Positions 1-4,968 of a DNA stretch of 5,930 nt are shown here, piece after piece. A program made the position numbers and the translations under genes. The stretch spans positions 1-5,930 of the forward strand of contig DKCU01000135.1 of the NCBI GenBank assembly GCA_002451555.1, given 5' to 3'. Origin of the DNA: Candidatus Segatella albertsiae (GTDB lineage: Bacteria > Bacteroidota > Bacteroidia > Bacteroidales > Bacteroidaceae). Below the pieces are notes generated by a model that ran no database searches, was not told the DNA's origin, and saw only the letters and a program-made list of their open reading frames with translations. Each line of letters starts with the position of its first letter. Position 1 is the first letter of the stretch.

Positions 1-79
1 AGGGTTTTCTCACGGTCTCCCCAATTGTTCCTAAATATATAGAAAGGAACAACAATAAAATAATTCGATTAATGTTCAT
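1..79 (-). CDS. Possible divergent gene, N-terminus only (runs off the left edge)
   Basis: Reading leftward from an ATG whose first base is position 79, 26 codons stay open to the window edge. The peptide begins MNINRIILLLFLSIYLG and continues TIGETVRKP. A short polar, Arg-containing start followed by about 12 hydrophobic residues looks like a signal peptide or membrane anchor. It is the first ATG downstream of a leftward promoter-like element (120-150), leaving a leader of about 35 nt, and the bases just before the ATG contain AAGGT. No function can be inferred from this fragment. The alternative is chance openness in AT-rich intergenic DNA. The matching promoter raises the likelihood, but 26 codons is little evidence. 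Confidence 0.42.
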   Translation of the reverse strand, partial: MNINRIILLLFLSIYLGTIGETVRKP

Positions 80-119
80 TACCTTGTACTTAAAGTTGAT
101 ATATATTATGAAATTGGTG

Positions 120-150
120 CAAAATTAGCTACTTTCTTGCTGTTCCGCAA
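120..150 (-). promoter_or_regulatory. Leftward Bacteroidota-type promoter candidate
   Basis: On the minus strand, TTG (150-148) is followed after 20 bp by TAATTTTG (127-120). The latter matches the Bacteroidota primary-sigma -7 consensus TAnnTTTG. The spacing is right, but the -33 element is only TTG. It would drive the partial leftward gene starting at 79. Confidence 0.45.
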
Positions 151-233
151 TCAATTTTCCGCCAAATTTATGTACGAATTAGGCAAATAGCACTTTTTCG
201 GTAGAACATGAGCCCATATCCCATTTTTTATCG

Positions 234-241
234 TATCTTTG
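234..241 (+). promoter_or_regulatory. -7 element upstream of the C1 peptidase lipoprotein
   Basis: TATCTTTG matches the Bacteroidota -7 consensus TAnnTTTG and lies 57 bp before the chosen start codon, which predicts a leader of about 50 nt. No clear TTTG or TTG is present at the expected -33 distance, so the promoter may be weak or activator-dependent. The element also overlaps a possible TTG start at 239, which argues against translation beginning there. Confidence 0.5.
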
Positions 242-298
242 CAGCGTGATAGACTTAATCGAGAAGAATATTACACTCAAAATACAAGACATAAAGAC

Positions 299-1369
299 AT
301 GAAAAGGAACATTATCATCACAATACTTGCCACGCTCCTCATCAGCAGTTGTGGCTATCAGAGAAAACCATCCTCCCGACAAGAGACAGGTGACAGACCA
401 TTTAGCCTGCCTGCCCATGTCAAGCTCATCGGCACCACCCCTGTCAAGAATCAAGGCAAGAGTGAACTTTGCTGGGCATACGGCATGCTCGCCACCATCG
501 AGAGCGAACACATCATGAAGGGAGACTCCATCAACCTTTCCGTAGCTTACATCGCTCGAATGATGCTGGGAGAGAAAGCCAAGGAATACTATTTCTCACA
601 AGGCAAGAAAGCTATCAACATGAGAGGCATGAGTTCGATGTTGATACATTATATAAATAAGTATGGTGCCATACCTTACGACAGCTACCAAGACCCCAAG
701 AATGTCAACTATAAAGTCTTGTGCCGCAAGGTAGAGCAAGTTTGTCAAAATGCCATTGCCCAAAGAGCAGGAATCCAAAAGTTGCAAGAAGAGTTGGACG
801 ACTTATTCGACTCCGAACTGGGATATATGCCGGCAAGACAGGTTCACATGCTGGGCGCAGAATACACGCCCTTGGAATTTGCCCATAGCGTGTGCTACCC
901 AGAGGAGTATGTCTCCCTGACGAGTTTTACCCATCATCCCTTCAGGGAATACTTCGCCATCGAGGTTCCTGACAACCAGTTGCACGACGAATTTCTGAAC
1001 CTTCCTATCGACGAACTGATGGAACATCTCCGTCATGCCATTGAGAAAGGACATCCCGTTTGTTGGGAAGGCGACATCAGCGAGCCGGGATTCCAGTCCC
1101 CGAGAAACAACTGTGTCGATGTTTCCCCAGCGGAACGCCCCGTAACCCAAGTCTCACGTCAAAGAGCTTTCGAACAGCTCCATACCACCGACGACCATGT
1201 GATGGAAATCATCGGAACCTTCATGCGTGGCAAACAGCGATACTACGTCTGCCGCAACTCCTGGGGAAAAGACTGGGGCAACAAGGGATTGATGTATCTA
1301 TCCGAGGAGTACATCAAGCTCAAGACCATCGCTCTATTCATGAGCGAAGACGCATTCATCAACCAATAA
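299..1369 (+). CDS. C1 (papain-fold, bleomycin-hydrolase-like) cysteine peptidase, lipoprotein
   Basis: This encodes a 356-residue protein. The N-terminus (MKRNIIITILATLLISSC) is a type II signal peptide with lipobox ISSC, so Cys18 should be lipidated and the enzyme anchored at the inner or outer membrane facing outward. The papain-fold active site is complete. Gln52 sits in PVKNQG, Cys58 in ELCWAYG, His300 in TTDDHVMEIIG, and Asn320 in CRNSWGKDWG. GHPVCWEGDISEPGF (251-265) and the TTDDH context resemble the aminopeptidase C/bleomycin hydrolase branch (C1B) rather than classical papains. Classical bleomycin hydrolase is cytosolic and longer, so export as a lipoprotein is a notable difference. 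Extra cysteines (141, 149, 199, 255, 272, 318) could form disulfides. I chose ATG 299 because it gives a clean signal peptide; an in-frame TTG at 239 would overlap the promoter element. The substrate is unknown, with peptides in the envelope or surroundings most likely. It appears monocistronic. Confidence 0.88.
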   Translation: MKRNIIITILATLLISSCGYQRKPSSRQETGDRPFSLPAHVKLIGTTPVKNQGKSELCWAYGMLATIESEHIMKGDSINLSVAYIARMMLGEKAKEYYFSQGKKAINMRGMSSMLIHYINKYGAIPYDSYQDPKNVNYKVLCRKVEQVCQNAIAQRAGIQKLQEELDDLFDSELGYMPARQVHMLGAEYTPLEFAHSVCYPEEYVSLTSFTHHPFREYFAIEVPDNQLHDEFLNLPIDELMEHLRHAIEKGHPVCWEGDISEPGFQSPRNNCVDVSPAERPVTQVSRQRAFEQLHTTDDHVMEIIGTFMRGKQRYYVCRNSWGKDWGNKGLMYLSEEYIKLKTIALFMSEDAFINQ

Positions 1370-1378
1370 ATCATGAGC

Positions 1379-1412
1379 GAAGCGGCTTTTATCAACTATC
1401 AAAAGCGGCTTC
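1379..1412 (+). terminator. Hairpin after the C1 peptidase gene, possible terminator
   Basis: GAAGCGGCTTTT (1379-1390) pairs with AAAAGCGGCTTC (1401-1412), giving 11 of 12 pairs with one G-G mismatch and a 10-nt loop, nine bases after the stop codon. No T-tract follows the stem, so it could be a weak intrinsic terminator or a 3'-end stabilising hairpin. Confidence 0.45.
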
Positions 1413-1494
1413 CTGACTTTCGGGAGAGTTATCTATCTATATATAATAATGTATAGGGGGAAGAAGGGCAGGAAAAGCCTCCTCATCCGAATGC

Positions 1495-1508
1495 TTGACA
1501 TAGGTCAA
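1495..1508. promoter_or_regulatory. FNR/CRP-family-type dyad, distal site
   Basis: TTGAC-ATAG-GTCAA is a perfect inverted repeat with the 5-4-5 geometry of FNR-type operators (consensus TTGAT-N4-ATCAA). Its centre is 52 bp upstream of the centre of a second dyad of the same shape at 1547-1560. It lies about 130 bp upstream of the predicted start of the small-protein transcript. The cognate regulator is not in this window. Confidence 0.5.
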
Positions 1509-1527
1509 ATATGGGCTAAATTGTTGA

Positions 1528-1541
1528 TGTGTGCGCACACA
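1528..1541. promoter_or_regulatory. 14-bp perfect palindrome between the two dyads
   Basis: TGTGTGCGCACACA is perfectly self-complementary. A second register, ATGTGTG-CGCA-CACACAT (1527-1544), is also possible. It lies between the two FNR-like dyads and is GC-rich in an AT-rich region. It could be an operator for a dimeric regulator or a cruciform-prone spacer. Alternating purine-pyrimidine runs also arise by simple-repeat slippage. Confidence 0.35.
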
Positions 1542-1546
1542 CATAC

Positions 1547-1560
1547 TTGATTTACATCAA
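1547..1560. promoter_or_regulatory. FNR-consensus dyad, proximal site
   Basis: TTGAT-TTAC-ATCAA matches the FNR box TTGAT-N4-ATCAA exactly in both half-sites. Its centre lies about 80 bp upstream of the transcription start predicted from the promoter at 1597-1628, a distance compatible with class I activation. Bacteroidota encode several CRP/FNR-family regulators, some of them redox- or nitrosative-stress-responsive. Which one would act here is unknown. Confidence 0.55.
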
Positions 1561-1596
1561 AAAAGAGGGCGTTTTTGGACTTTTTTCTTCTAAATA

Positions 1597-1628
1597 TTTG
1601 GAAGATAACCGAAATCGTCGTACCTTTG
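1597..1628 (+). promoter_or_regulatory. Near-consensus Bacteroidota promoter for the small-protein transcript
   Basis: TTTG (1597-1600), a 20-bp spacer and TACCTTTG (1621-1628) match the TTTG / TAnnTTTG consensus in both elements and in spacing. Transcription should start near 1633-1635. No large gene follows; the transcript would cover the C-poor leader and the 26-codon ORF and stop at the 1941-1988 terminator. Confidence 0.75.
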
Positions 1629-1643
1629 CATCGTCAATAAGAC

Positions 1644-1767
1644 AAAAGGTTATTAGGTTTTTAGGTTAAGATTGTTAGTTGTTTAGGTTTAGTTTTAGGT
1701 TTTAGATTGTTAGTTTAGGTAACAGGTATTAGATTAGAAGTAAGGTAATTAAAAAAGATTGTTTATT
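1644..1767 (+). repeat. Cytosine-depleted, repeat-rich leader
   Basis: The plus strand has no C from 1644 to 1722 and only one (1723) up to 1767. Within it, TTAGG occurs five times (1653, 1661, 1683, 1695, 1715). The 12-mer AGATTGTTAGTT occurs twice (1669-1680 and 1704-1715), each time running on into TTTAGGT or TTAGGT. The shorter AGATTG recurs at 1756 and again at 1812. The RNA would be G/U/A-rich with almost no Watson-Crick GC pairs, hence largely unstructured. It forms most of the leader of roughly 190 nt ahead of the small ORF. It may be a degenerate tandem array, a binding platform for an RNA-binding protein or a ribosome standby region. I cannot distinguish these from sequence. Confidence 0.6.
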
Positions 1768-1821
1768 CAGAGATTAACACTTCAATAGGAATTAAGTAGA
1801 AAAGGTAAAAAAGATTGAATT

Positions 1822-1902
1822 ATGGGAATAACAATGATGATCGCCTGGGTAGCAGCATTTACTGCTTCAGGCTACGTTTGGGAGAAGAACTTGAACAAGT
1901 AA
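1822..1902 (+). CDS. 26-residue single-span membrane protein (small ORF)
   Basis: An ATG opens 26 codons: MGITMMIAWVAAFTASGY, then VWEKNLNK and TAA. Residues 3-20 are hydrophobic with Trp9 and Trp20, followed by a short charged tail (Glu21, Lys22, Lys26), which is the layout of a one-pass membrane microprotein. It is the only plausible coding element between a near-consensus promoter (1597-1628) and a strong terminator (1941-1988), and its length leaves room for both. Upstream bases are A-rich (AAAAGGTAAAAAAGATTGAATT), as is usual in Bacteroidota. Met5 and Met6 are alternative starts. I do not recognise the family. Small subunits such as CydX are similar in size and topology, but I see no convincing sequence match and no oxidase genes nearby. 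It could instead be a chance ORF in a regulatory RNA. Confidence 0.55.
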   Translation: MGITMMIAWVAAFTASGYVWEKNLNK

Positions 1903-1940
1903 ATCTCCTAGAGTTGTGAAAAATTTGGGAATATAAATTA

Positions 1941-1988
1941 AAGAGCGCATGACTTCGTGAGATGTCATGCGCTCTTCTTTTGCTTTTT
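1941..1988 (+). terminator. Strong intrinsic terminator of the small-protein transcript
   Basis: A perfect 13-bp stem pairs AAGAGCGCATGAC (1941-1953) with GTCATGCGCTCTT (1964-1976) around a 10-nt loop. The T-rich run CTTTTGCTTTTT follows to 1988. This isolates the small-ORF transcript from the promoter at 2011 and gives a predicted RNA of about 350 nt. Confidence 0.85.
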
Positions 1989-2010
1989 ATCAAAATATTC
2001 CTCTTTTTAT

Positions 2011-2041
2011 TTTGTATTACCAACGAAAAATCGTAATTTTG
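2011..2041 (+). promoter_or_regulatory. Promoter of the rpoN-containing gene cluster
   Basis: TTTG (2011-2014), a 19-bp spacer and TAATTTTG (2034-2041) match the Bacteroidota housekeeping promoter consensus. The predicted start near 2046 leaves a leader of only about 17 nt before ATG 2063. No other convincing promoter is seen in the gaps before rpoN, the PAP2 gene, purE or ispG. Confidence 0.72.
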
Positions 2042-2062
2042 CAGAAAAATAAAGAATGTAAT

Positions 2063-2707
2063 ATGGCTAAACATCCGCTTTGGAAAAAAGAATACTGGCT
2101 CTTGCTATTGCAACTGTACCAGCAGAAGCCGATGGGCGTGAAACCTCTCTACTCGAAAGGCATGGTCGATTTGAGCCTGGAACTCCATATCCAACCCGAG
2201 TTCCTGCACCGACAAATGTTTAAGTTAAGAATGGTCACTCCACACATCACACGGCTATGGGATAAATATGCCAACAATCCTCGCAAGCTTTCCCATGACA
2301 TCCAACTTCTCAAGAAAATGGATGGATGCGGAAACGCCGCCTCATTCTATGAGGGAGTGGAGGTCAAGGAATCTTTTGAGCACGACTGGGAGCCCCTGGA
2401 GACAGAGCCATCACTCACCCCGGTCAAGCTCATCATCATCCTCGACCTATATTTCCAACTCACCCCGATTACGATGGTACCGGAAACTCCTGAAATCATA
2501 GACCTTGCCAAGCTCATCAAGACGACACCACAGGTTATCGCAGAGGCAATGACTATGTTTCAGACTTGCGACCCTTATCTCAACAAGGGAGAAAACTGCA
2601 ACAGCAAACTGGCTAAAGCTTGCCATGAGATATGGCAACGGTACGGCAACGGAAACCCCGACAATCTCTACAAGCTTGCCATCGAACTAAAAGAATACTT
2701 TGTTTAG
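2063..2707 (+). CDS. Unknown 214-residue all-helical protein with an internal duplication, upstream of rpoN
   Basis: I do not recognise a family. The protein is rich in Leu, Lys and aromatic residues and has no signal peptide or membrane span, so it is probably cytosolic. It appears to be two related halves, roughly residues 15-86 and 122-213. The first reads LLLLQLYQQ, then PLYSKGMVDLSLELHIQPEF, then LWDKYANNPRKLSHDIQLL. The second reads IIILDLYFQ, then PETPEIIDLAKLIKTTPQVI, then IWQRYGNGNPDNLYKLAIEL. W66-x-x-Y69 corresponds to W191-x-x-Y194. The linker (about 87-117) is acidic and of low complexity. Segments 35-55 and 146-166 resemble helix-turn-helix spacing, so nucleic-acid binding is possible but unproven. 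I chose ATG 2063 because the in-frame ATG at 1967 lies inside the upstream terminator and precedes the promoter. It ends 38 bp before rpoN, probably in the same operon, which makes a link to RpoN conceivable. Confidence 0.82.
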   Translation: MAKHPLWKKEYWLLLLQLYQQKPMGVKPLYSKGMVDLSLELHIQPEFLHRQMFKLRMVTPHITRLWDKYANNPRKLSHDIQLLKKMDGCGNAASFYEGVEVKESFEHDWEPLETEPSLTPVKLIIILDLYFQLTPITMVPETPEIIDLAKLIKTTPQVIAEAMTMFQTCDPYLNKGENCNSKLAKACHEIWQRYGNGNPDNLYKLAIELKEYFV

Positions 2708-2745
2708 CACTTCAAAATTCAGAATAACTCTAAGAAATAGAAACT

Positions 2746-4272
2746 ATGGCTCAAAAACTCATTCAGACACAGGCGCAAAAGCTACAGCAGCTCCAACGAC
2801 TCACCGCACAGCAGATGCTACAGGTGAAGTTGCTGGAAATGCCCCTCACAGAACTAGAGGACAACATCAATGCCGAACTGGACGACAACCCAGCTCTGGA
2901 GAGCGAAAACCCTGATGACGCACTCATGGGAGAAGGGAACGAAGACCGCTCCGCCTTGGATGACGAGGACGACAGCAATGAGGACTTTGACGGAGACTCT
3001 TATGAGGCACAAACAGAAAAGGAAGAGCGCGAGGACGCTCTCGACTCCGCTTTAGAAGGCATCGGGCAAGACGACCAAATGCCTGATTACAATACAGAAA
3101 GATATAACACCCAGAACGCCGACTACGAAGAGATGGTCTATGGCGACACCACTTCCTTCTACGACAAGTTGAAGGAACAGATGGATATGCAGGTACTTTC
3201 CGACAAGGAAAAAGAAATCATGGAATACCTCATCGGCTCTCTCGACGACGATGGCCTGCTCCGCAAAGATCTCGACAGCATCTGTGACGAGCTAGCCATC
3301 TACCACAACCTTGACGTCAACGAAAAGGAGATCGAGCACGTCCTCCATATCCTGCAAACCTTCGACCCCGCAGGCGTTGGCGCACGAGACCTCAGGGAAT
3401 GTCTGCTACTCCAAGCCAAACGACTGCCAAGAGGAGTACTAAGAAAGACCATGGAGGAAGTGTTTGAAGACTACTTCGACGAGTTCACCAAGAAACACTG
3501 GGAAAAGATACAAGCAGGGCTGGAACTGAACGATACCCAGCTGGAAACCCTCAAGGAAGAAATCAAAAAGTTGAACCCGAAGCCAGGAGCCTCTCTTGGC
3601 GAGACCGAGGGCAGGAACCTTCAGCAAATCACCCCCGACTTCATTGTAGATACCGCCGACGACGGAACCGTCACCTTCACGCTCAACCGTGGCAATATCC
3701 CGGAGCTGACCGTATCGCCTTCCTTTACCGACATGATAGATACCTACAAGAAGAACAAGGCAAAGATGAGCCGCAGCGACAAGGAAGCCCTTCTCTATGC
3801 CAAGGAGAAAGTGGATAAGGCACAAGGTTTCATCGAGGCGGTAAAACAGCGCCGGCATACCCTCATCGTGACGATGAAAGCCATCATCGAGGTGCAGAAG
3901 AAGTTCTTCCAAGATGGCGACGAGGCTGATCTCAAACCTATGATTCTCAAGGACATCGCCGACAGAACAGGACTGGACATCAGCACCATCTCACGTGTGA
4001 GCAATGTCAAATACGCCCAGACCAAATGGGGTACGTTTCCACTAAAGTTCTTCTTCACAGACAGCTATGTCACAGAAGACGGCGAGGAGATGTCAACTCG
4101 TAAAATCAAGCTCGCCCTCCAAGAAATCATCGACCATGAGGATAAGAAGAAACCGCTCAGCGATGATGCCATTGCCAAGGAACTCAAAGGGAAAGGATTC
4201 CCTATCGCTCGACGCACGGTGGCAAAGTATCGCGAGCAATTCGGCATTCCTGTGGCACGACTCAGGAAATAG
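2746..4272 (+). CDS. rpoN: RNA polymerase sigma-54 factor
   Basis: This is a 508-residue sigma-54, slightly longer than the roughly 480 residues of the E. coli protein. Region I (about 3-52) is the Gln/Leu-rich activator-interacting domain (KLQQLQRLTAQQMLQVKLLE, ending in DDNPALE). Region II (about 54-132) is strongly acidic and of low complexity. The core-binding domain (about 135-330) includes YLIGSLDDDGLL and LQTFDPAGVGARDLRECLLLQ-type motifs. The DNA-binding region contains a helix-turn-helix (about 401-420, LKDIADRTGLDISTISRVSN) followed by KWGTFPLKFFF. The RpoN box ARRTVAKYRE (488-497), which reads the -24 element, is perfectly conserved near the C-terminus. RpoN directs core polymerase to -24/-12 promoters and needs AAA+ enhancer-binding activators, none of which is encoded here. 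All key regions are intact, so it should be functional. It lies 38 bp after the unknown helical protein and 25 bp before the PAP2-like gene. Confidence 0.97.
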   Translation: MAQKLIQTQAQKLQQLQRLTAQQMLQVKLLEMPLTELEDNINAELDDNPALESENPDDALMGEGNEDRSALDDEDDSNEDFDGDSYEAQTEKEEREDALDSALEGIGQDDQMPDYNTERYNTQNADYEEMVYGDTTSFYDKLKEQMDMQVLSDKEKEIMEYLIGSLDDDGLLRKDLDSICDELAIYHNLDVNEKEIEHVLHILQTFDPAGVGARDLRECLLLQAKRLPRGVLRKTMEEVFEDYFDEFTKKHWEKIQAGLELNDTQLETLKEEIKKLNPKPGASLGETEGRNLQQITPDFIVDTADDGTVTFTLNRGNIPELTVSPSFTDMIDTYKKNKAKMSRSDKEALLYAKEKVDKAQGFIEAVKQRRHTLIVTMKAIIEVQKKFFQDGDEADLKPMILKDIADRTGLDISTISRVSNVKYAQTKWGTFPLKFFFTDSYVTEDGEEMSTRKIKLALQEIIDHEDKKKPLSDDAIAKELKGKGFPIARRTVAKYREQFGIPVARLRK

Positions 4273-4297
4273 CGGCTCTAAAAACAACGATGAAAAA

Positions 4298-4939
4298 ATG
4301 AGAGAACAAAACGCATATCACACTATAGTTATGAAAGAGAAAAACATTATATTGACAGCTCGTATCATGAGCATGGTCTTCACGCCGTTCTACCTCCCCT
4401 TGGTAGGATTGGTGGCACTGTTCATGTTCAGTTACATGTCGTTATTGCCGATGGCGTATAAATTGCCGATGTTGCTCACGGTATATCTCTTCACCATCTT
4501 GTTGCCGTCCATGCTGATACACCTATACCGTCGTTTTCAGGGATGGACCTCCAAGGAACTCGGAAGGAAGGAGCGTCGTGTCGTACCTTATATCATCTCC
4601 ATCCTATGCTACTTCGGTTGCTTCTTCTTCATGGAATATCGCAACACGCCAAGGGTCATCAGCATCATCTTGGTAGCGGCATTGGTCATACAGATGGTTT
4701 GCGCCCTCATCAACGTGTGGTGGAAAATATCGACCCACACCGCTGCCATCGGTGGAGTAACGGGAGCCTTGATAGTCTATTCCATAGGCTTTTCCTTCAA
4801 CCCCACTTGGTGGCTTTCCCTCGTCATCCTCTTGGCAGGAATGGTGGGAACGGCTCGCATGATTCTTCGACAGCATTCCCTCTCGCAAGTCTTGACGGGC
4901 TTCTTTGTCGGGCTGGTCTGCGCTTTCTTCGTCATCTGA
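4298..4939 (+). CDS. PAP2-family integral membrane protein (phosphatase-like, variant motif)
   Basis: This is a 213-residue membrane protein with six or seven hydrophobic spans (about 24-46, 55-76, 96-112, 119-140, 149-167, 170-186 and 198-213). PAP2 acid-phosphatase signatures are recognisable but degenerate. The Lys/Arg-rich KELGRKERRVVPY (86-98) corresponds to motif 1, STHT (145-148, His147) to the PSGH motif, and ARMILRQHSLSQ (186-197) to motif 3 with Arg187 and His193. The usual motif-3 Asp is replaced by Gln197. I recall PAP2-like membrane proteins of this kind in Bacteroidota. Family members dephosphorylate lipid phosphates such as undecaprenyl pyrophosphate, phosphatidylglycerophosphate or phosphatidate; the substrate here cannot be read from sequence. 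I chose ATG 4298 for its A-rich upstream bases and 25-bp gap from rpoN. ATG 4331 (Met12, 202 residues) is a reasonable alternative. It ends 29 bp before purE, suggesting co-transcription. Confidence 0.78.
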   Translation: MREQNAYHTIVMKEKNIILTARIMSMVFTPFYLPLVGLVALFMFSYMSLLPMAYKLPMLLTVYLFTILLPSMLIHLYRRFQGWTSKELGRKERRVVPYIISILCYFGCFFFMEYRNTPRVISIILVAALVIQMVCALINVWWKISTHTAAIGGVTGALIVYSIGFSFNPTWWLSLVILLAGMVGTARMILRQHSLSQVLTGFFVGLVCAFFVI

Positions 4940-4968
4940 ATAAAGTATAACATTAAATATCAAGTAAA

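Noticed and set aside
25..52. Inverted repeat TTGTTCCT / AGGAACAA with a 12-nt loop
   Set aside because: It has no T-tract on either strand and falls inside the probable leftward coding start, so an 8-bp AT-rich stem is not enough to call a terminator or operator.
179..511. 110-codon minus-strand open frame across the C1 peptidase start
   Set aside because: It covers the signal peptide and active-site Cys region of a convincing plus-strand gene, has no recognisable domain, and would need a promoter within that gene.
803..1150. 115-codon minus-strand open frame
   Set aside because: It overlaps the central part of the C1 peptidase, which has an unbroken catalytic layout on the plus strand.
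1413..1494. Stretch between the hairpin after the peptidase gene and the first dyad, including a TATC/TATA-rich run
   Set aside because: I see no gene, consensus promoter or significant repeat in it; the AT run is simple low-complexity sequence.
1558..1577. Short CAAAAA / TTTTTG inverted repeat next to the proximal dyad
   Set aside because: Six pairs, five of them A-T, are easily explained by chance in homopolymer-rich DNA.
2611..2623. Sigma-54 promoter-like GG...GC (TGGCTAAAGCTTGCC) just upstream of rpoN
   Set aside because: Only nine bases separate the GG and GC, whereas -24/-12 promoters need ten, and it lies inside the upstream coding sequence.
3439..3912. 157-codon open frame on the minus strand
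   Set aside because: It lies wholly within rpoN, whose motifs are continuous on the plus strand; the composition is that of an antisense shadow, with no promoter or start context.
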